Part shown: positions 46,901-61,554 of the stretch, piece after piece
Position numbering within the stretch: the stretch's first letter is position 1
How the letters are laid out: the number at the start of each line of letters is the position of its first letter
NCBI GenBank assembly: GCA_017590115.1
Contig: JAGGNK010006892.1
Coordinates: 11,132,429 to 11,196,428 of the forward strand
Origin: Montifringilla adamsi
Taxonomy: Eukaryota; Chordata; Aves; Passeriformes; Passeridae
Direction: 5' to 3'
Length of the DNA stretch: 64,000 nucleotides
Program-made: the position numbers and the translations under genes
Notes under the pieces: model-generated
Told to the model about the DNA's origin: nothing
The model's database searches: none
What the model saw: only the letters and a program-made list of their open reading frames with translations

Positions 46901-49891
46901 ACCACAACCAGATGTATGTGAACACAAGTGAAAAAATGTGTACACCATTTCCCTGGAAGATGTCAGGTTTCATCATGCTACTGTCTCTATTCAAATGATT
47001 CCTGATTCCCAGCACTGATTCATGTCTGGAAGCTGATTGCTGCTCACCACTCCAGGTGTGGGACAAGTCCTTTTCTATTGCCCTGTCTAGTTTCCAGTAA
47101 CTGAGTAAAAAGACAACACTTTGTTGGTAAATCTGGTTGTATCACTGAGGTTCTCTTTCACCAAAAATTTCCTTCCTTGCACAGACTTGCAGCCTCTGTG
47201 TCCCACAAAACACATTACACTGAGTTTTCCAACATGGTGGATTTTGACTTTGGCACCATTAAAAAGCAATCCAACTGTTAAAAAGTGCACAACCAAATAA
47301 GGACTGTTAGCACTAGGATGGTGAGGAGTGAGTCACAAAGAAGCCTTGCTGACTTTAGAAAACTTTTTCATGCAGCTGCTCACTAGCCTGAGTGGTTGCT
47401 TAACCTAACCCATTTGAGTAAACCAAAGTGTCTGTCTGTTTTAAGGAGCTAAGGGCTGTAGAGGGTGAAACAGTGAGTGCTGAGGCCTGGGTGCCTGTGT
47501 GGGAGGGGAATGTCCCAGACCAGCTCAGTTTTGGTCCAGCAGGCTGAGCATCCTCAGTGGAATGCTCAGCACCATCCGAAAGAGACGCAGTTGGCTCATG
47601 CCCAGCTGATCCTGGTGTGAACCCAAGTGCAACAAATGCAGATGGTTACAAGGCTGGAAACACACACCTGGTCTGGTGTGGAACACTCTTGGAAGCACAC
47701 CCAGTGCCCTGGCCCTTTAAAATCTAACTGACATCATTATGTTTTCTCCAGAGGCAATTTTCACTGCCAGGTGACTATGGCTGATCACAGGTCAGGAACA
47801 ATAGGCTTTTGTATATGTTAATCCTTAATTATCCATTAGATTAAAGTGTAACGACAGGAGATTGCACGTTGAAAGAGGACTCACTTGAGTCCTCATTCTA
47901 TGTCCCAGAAGTTTACTGTAAATCAAGTTTGCATTTTTACATAATGCAAGTTTAAATTTTTATGAAAGAAGGAAACTAGCCTACTTGCCTATGTTTTTGG
48001 GGGGTTGTGTGTGTTGTTTATTTGTTTTTGGTTTATTTTCTTTTTTTCTTCCTACAAATGAGCAGCACCTTTGCAGGCAGAATTAATTTGCCCCAGCCTG
48101 CTGCCTTGCTCTGGAGGTTGTTGCCAATTACTGCTCTGCAGAGGGTGGAAGGAGTTTGACTCCATCACACTAATGACAGATCCATGGCTGTACCATGACA
48201 AAGAGGGGGGGAAAAAGCAAATACAGTATGTTTTACACAGTTGCAATACAGCTATTTTTCTTTGGTTTACAGTTAGTTGAAATTCATCTCTTGTGTACAG
48301 CGAAACCAGCAGTGTTGCCCTAGGGGTGTGCTCTCTGTCCGGGTCAGAGCAGAACACTGGACTGTATAGGCTGTTGTACCTTTTGTGCTGTGGATTCTGA
48401 CAGCTTCCCAAATTCTGAGAAGAAATATGCAACAATTTCAAAAATGTGAATGTTTTTGGCTAGCAAAGTGACTTTGCCCCCACTTAATATAGACAAAAAG
48501 TGGCAGATCTTTAAAGAGCAATCGCATCATGTGCTTGGTGATACCAGTATTTGTAGAATTAATAGACTTAATTTCTTGACTTATTATCATTGTTCCTTGT
48601 GAAGAAATAAAAATTTTTACTGTTCTAATTTCACTCAGGACATCTGACCTAAAACACTGAGGGCAATTACATTAATTGCAAGAGCAGAAGTGGGCTTCTG
48701 GAGAGCTCTGCCATGGTTTGCAACACCTATCCCCAGGCTTCAAAAAGCCCCTAAACCCTACGTGCCCAGTAAAAACCTGCAGCTGATCATTAAACAGCCC
48801 TAGAGATGCCTAACAAGCCAAAGCAGTGAACACTGTTGCATGAAAACAAAGTTCACATGCTCGTACCAGAGGCCTTTAAGATGCCAATTTGGTTTGATGT
48901 TTGAGCAACTCTTTTTATAGTTATTAACAGTTTTTTTCTGTTGCACCTGATGTATAGCTGGCCTATTCTATGGCTTATAGTGTGTTCTTTATCGCTACAA
49001 AATTTGACTCTGTTGCAGTCAGACATTTCCCATGATTCTTAATTTCTACACAATATTTTTATGATTTTATATGTGCCTTATTTCTTCGCAACTTTGTCTT
49101 GTAATAGGAGCTTGAACTGAGGAGAAACATATGAAATTAGAAGATATGGTTATTTACTTATTTTTTATAGAGTGTGTGTATGGTAGCAGGCAGTTCACAG
49201 CACGTAATTCTATAGTGGCACAACCCTAACTTGCAAGCCAAATGTAATGGAAGAATAGGAGAATATATAGAAGAATATGGAAAGAGGTTCTATCATTAAG
49301 GACTCTATACATAAGGGCAAATGAAACGGGTAGATTTTAATGCTATGAATGGAAGAAAGTGTGACATCAGTATACCTCAGGGTGGCAATACGCTTTTCAT
49401 ATGGTGAACAAGCGGGAAATGAATACACTGAGCAGCTAAGGGGATAGTATGCTACTTGAATGATGAGATTTTATGGTTGGAGATACACAGGAGGAGAAAT
49501 TGTGGTGAGAAAAGACCTGAATGTGCCTCTACCTAATGAGAAAAATTTTGTGAGTTGTGAAAAGGAAAATTTCTGTAATGATGAATCTGCTTGAAACAGT
49601 TTCTGCCAGCTTACACTTTAGGGTTGCAACCTCATGCAACTTTAATAACTTATCAATTGAACTGTGTGAATGCTTCACTTGTTGAGCTAACATGAGATAT
49701 AAAGCACCCTTGCAGAGATCAGGAAGCTATCCTCGCTTCCTCAGTGAACTGGGAAGGCAACCCACTTGAACATGAGTGTGTATCCTCTTCAGCAGTTTTC
49801 TAGCCACTATCAGACAATGACATTGCAGTGCAATTTCTTTGTGGGGAGGGAGGAGTGGTTTACTTCCTTTATCTGTACTAGGCAAGTGTAC

Positions 49892-50098
49892 ACTCCTGCC
49901 CCTGGCATCTTTTGAACACTACCAAAGAGAATAAAATACAGCTTTGTTTCACTGTCATGGATGTGAGAACTTCTAGCCTAAGGTTGGTGACTAGACTCCT
50001 GCCCCTGGCATCTTTTGAACACTACCAAAGAGAATAAAATACAGCTTTTGTTTCACTGTCATGGATGGGAGAACTTCTAGCTTAAGGTTGGTGACTAG
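49892..50098. repeat. Tandem duplication, about 103-bp unit, two copies
   Basis: Copies start at 49892 and 49995 (ACTCCTGCCCCTGGCATC) and end GGTTGGTGACTAG. They differ by one inserted T and about two substitutions. Confidence 0.93.
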
Positions 50099-53000
50099 AT
50101 ATCAGATGCATGTTTCAAGCAGTTAAAGGTGATCTCAAATGTATGAATGAGATGACTTGGTAATTAGAAAAAGTCTGTGGATTTGTAGAAGCAGAATCTG
50201 AGAGACCTCAAACCCATCTATCTGCTCTTGTTTGACAGGGAGCACAGCTGCAGCTTGGTGGTAAGGCAGGAGCAAAATGGGTGTGTTTTTCTAGGATTCT
50301 TAGCAGTTTGTTTGGGTTTTCTAATAGAACAATCTGAATATGTATAACTGTTTATTCTCAAATTATGTTTACCTTACAAACAGAGCAGGGTTATAGCATG
50401 CTTACTATCCTGCAGGGTGGGTGAGGATGGACAAGCACTTCAGCTGGACTAGATAGGCAACAGCTGCACTGATGTACTTAGAAGTGGTCTGGTGTGAACT
50501 AGGATTTTAATCAGCTGCTTCACAGATTCCAGCATTTTCCCAACAGCTTCATTAGCTTCTAATGATTATAGAATATATTTATCCCTGTGGGACTGAAGGA
50601 AGAGAATCCTATGTTCTGAATCAAAATCAAGTACAGAATTTGAATGAATAATGAATTTTTAAATTAATAATTTCATGTGAAGTACAAGTATCTTAGTTAG
50701 AAACAGTGGAGACTTGAAGAGTCTGCTGTCGCACTTTAAATCAGTGAAACGTGATACACATTTTAGTTGAAAACCTATCCTTTGACCTCCAAGATCCAGC
50801 CAAACAGTGCAGTTTTAAAAGGAATTAGAATCATGTGCTGTGATTGTGGTTAAATATTGCACATCACCGGGCATGAGTAACTGGTTAATAGTTGATCACA
50901 AGTTGAATGGGAGTAAAAGAGTGTTTTGCTCTTTTGAAAAAGGGCAAACATTATTCCGGAAGTGAAACAAATTAAGTCATTGTTCTGCCCCAAGAGGTGC
51001 TGGTACATCTCTGAGGAGAGTTTCACACACAGTTATGTGCACCATATATCTAGAAAGGTGGGAACCAGCTGAAGGGGGCAGAGACCTGAGCCACAGGAAT
51101 GTTATTTTAAACATAACTTCCATGGTAATGATGAATACAATGGGTTTGCTAGATCTAGAGAAGAAAGGGTTGAAGAAAGACGTGATAATCACCCCACAGC
51201 TACACGAGTGATACTGGCAAAGGGGAAGGAAGTGTCTGCTGTGAACAGATTCAGGTTAGCAGGTAGGGCAAATGCTCTAACACCAAGATAGTTGAGGTTG
51301 CAGCAGATTGCTTGATGAGGCTGCTTTTAAGAAATGCGCGTTAAAAGACACCACTCATTTGTCTACCACTCTCTCTGGAGAACCGGAACTTCATTCCTAA
51401 GGAAGAGTTGGGTTTAAGGCCAACAGAAGCAAGAAAACCAGCACTACATTGTCTGAATTTTAGATCTGTAGTATAAAAGAAAATGAGTGATTTTTTTCAG
51501 GTACTATCTTTCCTGACCAAATGTACTTTGCATGCTTCATTTTCTTGCAGTGCAAGAGGTGGTAGTATCCTGAAAGAACGTGTGCAAACTACACAAGTGC
51601 TTGAAGCTGCATGCACGTAAAGGAGTGCTCAGTATTCATATCAACATCTGCATTTGATGTCCATTTGATGCCTCTGGACACTAATATCCAGGCAGGACTT
51701 TTTCCTATTTGTAACTGTATGTATATTTATGAGAGTTGTGAATAAAAAAAATGAAATCTAGAAACATCCCTGACCAAACCTTAATTGATTTTCACTTGCT
51801 CATAGTTCCTATGAATTATGTCAGACTGTGAACATTGTTGAGGTTAAGGAAATAAAGTGTGCTGGACCACAGCCAGAATTGATTTTCTGGACCACAAGCC
51901 ATCATGATGTCAATGTAAATGGCTGCGAAACACCTGCTTTTCCTTCCCTGTGTTCTGTAGCAATGACTGCAGCATGTTAGTGGCCTCAGCTTGTAGTTTG
52001 AAGACTCTACAGCCATCATAGAACAACCATAGTTTTGTTCCAAGCACAATGGAAGTAACTGACAGGGGTTACTGACAGCTGGTTGATGGAGCCAGTTGGT
52101 TTATTCTGCAAAGTGAAGTGTACATATAAAAAAACTACTACACTTACACCTTTTCTTTTCTCTTAACATTATATTTGCCAACCACTTCCTCTTTCAAAGC
52201 CTGAATTTTCTGCTAATCCCAGAGAAAACTTACTGTATTTCTTTGGAGTATTTTATGAATTTCATCAGAAAAATGAAAAAGTCTGCATCTAGTTTTGCTT
52301 GAGAGAACTGGATCAAAACCTCATGGAAAAAGCTGATTCAAATAGCTATTTCCATATTCAAGTAACTATTCCCATGGTATTTCTTACTAGAAAATCATCC
52401 AAGGGATCTTTAGGTCATTTGTATCCTTCATTCACGTATTACTGGGAGCATTCCTGCAGTGTTAGAAAGAGTCAAGAAGTGCTGGGGGCTTGCTGAGAGT
52501 GTTGGTTCACAGATGACCTGAAGAGTGGGAGCCCAGAGGTGTGAAAAACTTTGAAACAATGATGAAAACACACTGAAAAAACACTGATTTGCCTTAAAAA
52601 TAAAAATAATAGGCCAGAGCTCACACATCTCTTCGTAAGCCTGAGACAATTTTACCAAATGCAGAATAGGGATTTATTATTTTGGATCCAGCTTGCAGAG
52701 GTGGCACATTGCTTGTCAACAGTTTATTGAACTATCCTTTCCCAACAATATATAGCAAATATTCTCACCTAAATGGGAAGTAGAAGAAACAGAAGAAAAT
52801 AATACTGTGAAGAGGAATGTGAACTTAATCTAAAGGTTTTCAGTAAGGTCACTGTGCAAGTAGTTGTAACAGCGGGATTTTTTTTTCTTGCTGGAGCAAA
52901 AATAACTGTATATAAATTATTAATTATTCTGCATTCTGGATTTTTGTTCAATCTGTTATATATGTACCAAAATACTAAGATTTGTTCTAGAATGTTATGC

Positions 53001-53929
53001 AGTGAAAGGTACTCTTGAGCTAATTTTCCAGACGACATGGAAGTCCTCACTAGCAAGCTGACTCTTGATATTTTTTTTTCTTAAATGAGGACTAATATTC
53101 TTAAAGGACATTCACATATTCCATTTACCTATAATTATTATATTACTTTCAAGCCTCAGCAAATTACTCATCCATACATAGATTAGAATAAGTGCTATTA
53201 TACTATGAAGTGTTTGATGGGAAGAGAAGTTTAGCCCTACACATGGGGAGCATTTCAGTTCAACTTGCCATACAAGACATGTATTCCGGCCCAAGGGCAC
53301 AACAGAATTTCCTCTGTGCTGAAAAATTTCTATATTGTGGACATGACCAAAGAAATGGTCAAATTCTTATGTTATTTTAACCCACTGATTCTTTTGAACT
53401 GATTGGTCTTCAACCCTTTGGCACATATTGAAGTAGAAGACCTGTGGTGGAAAACCCCCAATTTTGACTGAAGGCCACTGTGGACTTACCTGTATGACAG
53501 GTTTGTTAGCTGCTGAACACAAGTGACTTTGGATTTTCACACTTCCTGGTTTGCCACTTCATCGTTCTGGACAGGATCCAGAGCTCATGGAAATCTTCAG
53601 AAAGGTTTTACTGGTAGGAGGTAGATGATGAAGTTTGTAGGACATAGTCTGTGTCCAAATTTCCTCTTCATCTCAGTGAGTATAGTCTCCTGTTCCTCTC
53701 CTTCACATCCTTATGCATGTGCTAGCACAACAGGACATCCATCAAATGGAAAGAAAAAGTTGTCTTGTTGCTGTAGCAAAATGCATATTGGATTTTAGCT
53801 GTCAGTTCTTGTACTCAGTTCGACCAGAAACAAGTGTAATTTGAACCTTGTATTTTTCTTCCCTGTTAGCTTTACTTACTTTCAAATCCCCTGTACATTC
53901 GAAGACCAAAATAAGTTGTCCCTCCTGAG

Positions 53930-54300
53930 CAGTGCTTGCATGGAAAGGTGGCACTGATGCCTGGAGAGGCTACCCAGAACAGAGGCTAGACAGAGTTGAA
54001 GAATAAAGTATGTATTTATAAAAAAGGCTTTCAAAGGGTACACCTTGGGCAGTACAAGAGCCCAGCTGAGGCTACACTCAAGCTGGACACCGAGTCATGA
54101 ATTTTCACACTTCTATAAGTTTTGGTCCATTTACATATTGAGGTTAATTGTCCAATTAGAGCTTCAGGTTATGCAGTCCCAAATTGCTTCCAGATTGCTT
54201 TCCTCAATTCACTGTTGTTTATACTTTCTTGGGCTTGAAGCTGCAATAGTGTCCTTGGTTTTCAGGCTGGAAAATGATTGTTTTGTCTAACTGAACTGTG
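53930..54300. mobile_element. Probable ERV LTR-like fragment
   Basis: Contains GAATAAAGTATGTATTTATA, a GGCTTTCAAAGGGTACACC stretch and GGGCAGTACAAGAGCCC, which I associate with LTRs in songbird genomes. Ends not defined and no gene nearby. Confidence 0.35.
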
Positions 54301-56754
54301 AGGAGGACTTGCTAGCACTCTAATTGAAGTTCAGGGTTATCTATTAATGCAGTACAAAATCTGGAAAATATGAAAGCTAAAACTTAGGGCATCAACATAG
54401 CAGGTAGATTCTCATCATTTCTCTAAGGCAACCTTCTCTTTGAAAGCTGATCCACAAAAGAAAACCCAACAAAACAAAACCAAAACCTAAGAGTGAAACA
54501 ATAAAAAAAAACCACCAACACAGAGAAATCAAATATCTTTACAAACTGTTCTTTTGAAATTGGTGTCCTCTCTTTGCAGTGACAAGGAATTTAGAGGTGT
54601 CACATCCCTTGAGTTCCTTAGAGTTCCTTTTGACTATTTGTCACCTCTTCCTGATGCATCTGTATTACTATATATAAGGAAAGTTGAAAAATATCTATAT
54701 TGATATACAAATATTTTATTATCCAGTCTGGGGAGTTCTGCTTTGTTTAAAGCCTCATAAAAATAGCACTAAGTACATCCAAAGCTGTTGTCACTGCAAT
54801 TTCCCTTTGTGTGGGGAAAATTGTCTGCTGATATAAGGAAGCCACAAGTGCTCATCACATCCTGAAGAGTTACTGTAATCTACCTTTAGGTATTGTTTAA
54901 AGAGAATGACACAAAATATGTTCTTTACATTTTTTTTAATATGCAGTTATTAGTCTGAAGGTAATGCTGCATTACAATCTCAAATCAAGGTGACAAAGCT
55001 ATAGAGCACTGCTCAAAGCCTACACATGTCATAAAGGAAAGGTTGCAATCTGGTAATAGGTGAAAAAAAAATTAGCTTTTGTCCACATGCTTTGAAATCC
55101 TGCATCTGTTCTGTAGTGACCATAAAATGAAGTGTTCTAAAACAGCATTGCCTAATGGCCTAATTTCTCAGAGCAATGAAGGTTGACCTAGAATGAATTT
55201 TGACTGACTATGTGGCTTCAGGAAGCAGTTTTTAAAAAAAAGTCAGAAGCTTTTTTTTCCCTAAAAATGCTCTGTATCTCTGTCTTTTACTGTCCTTTCT
55301 GTCAAAGCAAAATTCTTTGTCAGATTTATTTCAAATATTTATTTTAGATGATAATAACAGCATTCCCCTAGCTAACAGAGCAAAAGGGATCTTGCTTTTG
55401 AATTATATGCAGTGATATTTTATTGTTCAGACAATTCTGGGAAAATGTCTATGTCACTTTATGGATGTTTGGGGTAGTGCCATCATCTTATGCTTTCAGC
55501 ATAACAAAGTAAACAGAGATGTTGTTAGAGTGTCACCATCTCTCTTCTGACCAGCACTTTTGAGGGTCAAAATTCAAATATTAAATGCTAATGGGAACAC
55601 ATGCTTTTGCAATGCAGGACCAGGAAGTGATGCTCAGGTTGATTCCCAAGAAAGTAGTTCAGGGAGAAGGAAATGCGCTGGGGAATGAGGGAGGTCCAAG
55701 CAGAGAGCTCCCAGGGGTACAGCAGCACAGCGATGGCATCACAGCGTGAAACTGCTGACAGACACACTGCATAGTGCTCAGCTGGGCACCATGGTTATTC
55801 TTTCCTTGCTCACTTCCATTATTTAATGTGCATGTATGTTTTGACCATGTATTAGTTGATGTTTGTCTGAAATTTCAAAAGATGTGAGGTTATGTGAGTA
55901 TGACTATGGCAATCACACTGACAGTGCAGAAGGCAGAGCATATTAAATTAGTTGAATAGATTTTTTTTTTGTTTCTAAAATTTTTAGTCAATTAAATTTT
56001 CATCAGAGTAAAGCATTCCAGGTATTACCAAAAGAGGACACCTTTCTACTGTGTTACAATTCTACAACTCTAGAGCAATGCAGCCAGTATTAGCTCTGCA
56101 GCCAGTGTGTAAGGATGACAAAGAACAAGCTGTCACATTCATATGAAACCAAGAAGAGGGAGAAAATTGCTATGTCTCCACATCAGGAATTTCACATTGA
56201 GACTGTTTATCTTTGTGACTTTCTGAGCATCCAGCTTTCCGGAGATAGGAAACTGAAAGCTTGCATTAATTTGGTCATATTTCTGACACATGGAACATAA
56301 CTCCCCCAGAAGAACTATCCTTAAACCTGTGGCAGATATTGCTGTTTGAAAACAGCAGGTTCAGAGGTTGTTCATGGCAGGAACTAGATAGTCAAAACAA
56401 GAGGCAATATGCCTAGCCTCTGAAAGAAAACCGAAGAATGATGATATTTTAGGCAAAATATTCAAATACAAATTCAGAAGCAAATATATAGGTTTTGTCA
56501 TTTCTATTTTCCATTAACAGTGACTGAGTAGTGGTGTGTAAGGAAGGCAGCATGAGTGAAACTGCTATCAACACAGGCTGGGGAACAGAGGAAACCTCAT
56601 GCCCAGACACACATTTGCTACTCCAACCCAAGTTGCTGTACTGCAAGTACAGCAGGGAACTGACAGGAGCCAGTCTGCCTGAAAGTAGGCACGTGTTGGG
56701 GTCAGAGGACACAGAAGTCAGTCAGTAAGAGAAAAACCTACTTCACAAGTACTT

Positions 56755-57222
56755 ATAGAATCATAGAGTGGTTGGGCTTGGAAGAGACCTTGAAGATCAC
56801 CTAGTTCCAGCCCACCTTGCCATGGCCAGGGACATCTTCCATCCAGCCAGGATGCTCAGAGCCCCATCCAACTGGTCTTGAATACTACCAGAGATGGGAC
56901 ACTCACTACTTTGAGTAACCTCTTCCATTGTTTCACTTGCCTCATAGCAAAGAATTTTTTGCTTATATCTAATTGAAATCTCCTCCCTTTTAGTGTAAAG
57001 CCATTCCCAATTGTCCTATCACTATGTGACCTTGCAGGAAGTCCCATTCCACCTCTCTTGTAGCCCCCTGTAGGTACATGACGGTGTCTCTAAGGTCTCC
57101 CCAGAGCCTTCTCCTCCCCAGGCTGAACAGCCCCAACTCTCTCAGCCTGCTCCAGCCCTCTGGCCATTCTCATGACTGTCTCCTGGACTCACTCCATCAG
57201 GTCTACATCCTTCTCCAGGTGG
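56755..57222 (-). mobile_element. CR1-type LINE fragment, minus orientation
   Basis: Begins with the inverted CR1 3' terminus (TAGAATCATAGAGTGGTTGG, GGAAGAGACCTTGAAGATCA) and continues through the C-terminal ORF2 region (CCCAGGCTGAACAGCCCCAA in similar form). Non-autonomous 5'-truncated copy. Confidence 0.92.
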
Positions 57223-60200
57223 CTTTTTATGAGAGCAGAGGGGAATGGGAGAATCACATCCCTTGTCCTGCTGGCTACTCTGCTTTTAATGCAGCTGAGG
57301 ATATTATAGTATCTAAGGTTATTCTTGAAAATAAAATTATATAGTGTTTATCCATGGTTATTCCAAAATCAAACATCCAAAAGGATGATCAGAAATACTG
57401 TGGTATTTCTGTCTGACGGTGACGCACATGTTGTTCTGCTTTTTCATGTCTGTAACATAACCACAGACTTTGACTTTGAGGACCTCAGCTGCTTGCGAAT
57501 CAACTTGAAGTAACCCTTTGGAGTCAAATCAATTTCTGGGAGTAAATTCAGTGCCCTTCATCTACTGTAGGCCTATTCAGCTTCTGTCTGTAAAGGGATG
57601 GTCTGCCTGTCTAAGGAATACAGCACTGCATCATAGATATCATCAACTCTTGTTGATAACAAATAGCTTTCTCCACTCTTTTCTACTAGCTTGGCTAGGG
57701 CTGTTTGTGGTCCTGCAGCTTAGTCAGGGCAATTAGATCAGGATCTGGCCCACAAAGTCTGCAGCTGTCCTTGGAGCCTCATATAGCTCTTGTGGGACCC
57801 AAAGATCCCACAAGATAAATATCCCAAAGATAAATAAAGGCCTTCTTTATTTTGGTGCCTTCCAGGATGTGAAAGAGTTTACACCTCCTTTTGCTGAGGA
57901 AAAAAATCATATTAAGTTATTCCTTCAGATTTGTATTGCAAGGCTAACCAAAATTACAGTCCAGAGTTTAACAAAATGAGGAAAACAGAACTACTATCTT
58001 TTTATCTTCTGACAGAACTTCCTTCTCACAACCTGTTTCCCCCACTGTCTTTCTCTGGCTCTGTGGATGTGATTCAATCTTTCTGTAAGTGATTTATGTC
58101 TACTTATTTTTTGTGTAAGCTGGAGTCCATTTCTGAGCCCAAGACTGTTAGAGAGATAGCAGTATGACAATAGATGGATCAAATATTTTAGGAAGAAAGT
58201 TGTTGTGAGTGTATTCAAAGACTGACGTCTTCTTCTACACTTCTACATAACTGGTGATAACTAACTCCAAACAAAAATTCTGTCCAGTCAAATTTACGCT
58301 TTGTCTCTTGTCACTAACAACTGGTCATGAGTGGGTGTGCAAATGTACCTGCAGTGCAGAAACACAGAGGGTGCATTTTACTAATATATTTCAAATTGCA
58401 GCAGGAGCAGAATGGACTGAACTCTTCCAGAGAAATAAGCCATCTGTTAAAACAATGCACTTTCATGTTGCATAGAACAGTTTGTGATCTCAGCCCCCAT
58501 TCATTAAATAATTTTAGCCCTTCCCAAATATTTGGCCATTTTGCAACTTTGAGATAAAATAGTTTTATGCTACTCATGATATTTCAAAGCTACAGTATCT
58601 AAAATTTTAAAAGAAGCAAATAAAATATTTCAGGTCAAACAAAATATTTCATCTGACCAAAACACCAGCCGACCTACAAAAGTGGTTTTTTGAGTATTGA
58701 CGCAAACCAGTTTACCTGTAATCTGATGTCCAAATGCAAATTCCTGTTAATGAGAGACTCAAACACATATTGCTCCAAACACTTAGAGATGATCACCCTA
58801 TCTGGTAATCTTACTACTAATGCAGCTACCCTGACTGTAAATATTTGTAGGATTTGATTCTTGGACATTTGAATATTTTTGTTGGAATAAAGATGTACCT
58901 TCAAATATGTTTTTTATGTTTGGAAAAGGAAGGTACACAATTTTTCTAAAGGGATCTGACTGGGACAATGGGTATTTTGACTGGAAATTGAGGTTTGTAC
59001 AACCAGTTCCTTGTCTTTGAAATGAGATAAGGTGAATGTCAAAACTTCAAGAGGCTATGTCAAAACATGGCTTGAATGCTTAACTCCTTCTGATCTTACA
59101 GAGTCATCCCTGTGCATTAACAGGATGTACCTCTGGCATTGTCTTAAACCATTAGTAAGGGTAGTTAATGCAAGACTAACACCACACAAAAGGGCAATTT
59201 TTGGACAGTCAGCCGTAACTTGTACTCTCTGAAGTTTGGTGTATTTGATGCAGGCACCAATACATTTTCTTTTCTATAGGAATTTCTTTGGCAATATTTG
59301 CATTTACCATTTGTACTGGATGTATGTAATGTGGCTCAATGTGTTTCATGGCAAACAAGTGTTTTTGTTTGAATGTTCCTCTACTCAGCAGACCCAGAAC
59401 AATCTTATTCCCTACTTTCTGCGTTGTAGCCAGGAAAATGTAATCTACAGAAGCTGGGGCACATCAGTTTAGTGGGTTTAAATTCAAATTTAGTGGAAGA
59501 AGAGTAACAATCCTTTCATCTTCTACTCTTCCTAAAAGCCTAGCTAGGAGGAAACAAAAATAATTATATGGCAAAGAGTTGTTCATTAAAATCCAGTCTG
59601 GAAAATTCAATAGATGTGCAGCTATGTGTGTTATATGAAACAGTGAAGCAAGCACTTCCTCCAATTAGGACTTAATCATGCAAAACCCTATTCCCTCCTG
59701 AGAAGTCCCAGGACTACTTAAGTTAACCAGCATTTGGTGACGATGCCAGCCTTCTGTAGTTGAAATAATAGATTTCTGGGTTGCATTTCCCACTGTGAAT
59801 CTCTTCACATTCTCAAATCAAATTTTCCAGCCCAGTTCCTCAGCTCTAGATTTGACAAAAGTTGCACAAACATGAGGCTAGGGAGTTCTTAATGACCTTG
59901 TTATGGAAATGATCTCTATACAAACCTGCAGTGTACTTAGGCTCAACTATTATATTGCTAATGAATGCATTCATTCTTCACAGCTTGTTGAAGACTAGGT
60001 TGCAAACTATGTTTGCTTCAAAACTGTTTACTTTGACTAATCTGAGTTTGTCAAGTGTGGTTTGTCTCGCCACTCACAGTGTATGAGCTGTGCTTCCTGG
60101 CTTGGCGGTGAAACTTTTGCATAACACAGAGATCCAATTATGCTGGGTTTTGTGTTCTAAGATGCAGAAGTTTAATTATGTGGAGTGTCTGATAAGGACT

Positions 60201-60904
60201 TAGCTGAACTCAAAGACAATGAAGACAGATACTTTTGTGTTCTCTGATTCACCATTAAAAATCACATTATTTTACTTTTCAGGTGTACACCCTTGTTTGT
60301 GTGGGGTGAACATTTGCATAATGGACAGCAATTAGTTATGAGCACTTGCTGGAAGGAAGGATCAAGTAACTAATCGGAAATGCCAATTACAGTGAAAACC
60401 TATACCTTTTGACAAATTTATAACAATGAACCAGAGATTACCAGTTTCTCTCTAAACCTACAGTTTCTCATTTATGGCAAATTACCATGACATCATCTCA
60501 GATTTACAGGGTCACTGATCTTCACATTCTCTGTCTTGTGGAACCTACTTACAAAACAACATGGAAATGTCTTTCTTCCCACTCTTTATACTATTCAATG
60601 AAATGAGCCACAGAGTGTTGCCCCTTAGTCCTCTGTGGTTTATGCCACACTTTTATTCCTAGCAGCTCATCTTCACTCTCTTCTCCTGGAACTTTTATTC
60701 AGTTGTTCATGGGCAGTGTCTGAGATCCCTACAAGACAAAAATTCAGAAATTTCTATAATGTTAAAGTTTTCCCAGTGGTCCCTCTGAGTTGTTGTAGTA
60801 TTCCTCCCTATTTATTCTTCAAAATACATTTTTATTCTCTACATTCTCCACATTCTCCACCAGGCATTCAGCTTTATGCCAGTTAAATTTGCATACCTCC
60901 ATGG

Positions 60905-61115
60905 GTTTGTTTGTGTGTGGGGTTTTTTGTTTTGTCTTTTTTGTTTGTTTTTGTTTGGGGTTTTGTTTATTTGGGGTTTTGTTGTGTTGTTTTGTTTTGT
61001 GGGGTTTTTTTTCTTTTTGATTTTTTTTTTGGTTTATTTGGGGTTTTGTTGTGGTTTTTTTTTTGTTTTGTTTTGTGGGTTTTTTTTTCTTTTTGATTTT
61101 TTTTTTTGTTTTCTT
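60905..61115. repeat. T/G-rich low-complexity tract with internal duplication
   Basis: About 210 bases almost free of A and C on plus, built of GGGGTTTTGTTT-like units. A block of about 70-75 bp (60962-61031) is repeated at 61032-61108. Open frames on both strands here are artefacts. Confidence 0.88.
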
Positions 61116-61554
61116 TTGTGCATGCATTAGAGGATGAGTGGGCAGATGAGTATGAATCAGTTGGCTGGGAAACTTCTCCCTGTCTGATTGCTACATCAGT
61201 GTCTACAAGCTCATGAGCAAGGTAGGCCTCTAATGTTAGCTGGTCACATGTGCTTTTTCTATTGAAAAGAATGACAAGCAAGCATGACTAGGAAATTATT
61301 TATCCTGTCCTAAAATAGGCAATAGAAAATGGTCCAGTCAGCTGAAACAAACTGTAGAAAATATTAAGTCCTGGGTCCTTCCTTCTTCCTTAATGGAGAT
61401 TACATATTCTATTTCTGATCCGTAGTTCAGAAATTTTTCCAAGATTGTGACAGCTTCTACTACTGAAGTTACACTGACAGAGCAAAGTGTTTCATAACTA
61501 CATTATTTTTTTTAAAGAAAATATTGCTGATTTTCAAGGGACTTCCTTGCCTGT

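Larger units (their letters stand above)
42196..56754. other. Intergenic DNA upstream of MMP7
   Basis: About 14.5 kb with no exon I can support beyond the small repeats and ERV-like piece listed. The longest open frame is 46096-46683 (minus, 195 codons), rich in Ser, Gln and Leu, with no recognised domain. Confidence 0.5.

Noticed and set aside
47542..47571. Small inverted repeat GCTGAGCAT / ATGCTCAGC
   Set aside because: Nine-base arms with a loop are expected by chance several times in 64 kb.
56531..56728. Small open frame beside the CR1 fragment
   Set aside because: No domain, no splice context; expected by chance.
60819..61281. Open frames rich in Phe/Gly or Lys/Asn
   Set aside because: Products of the T/G low-complexity tract.
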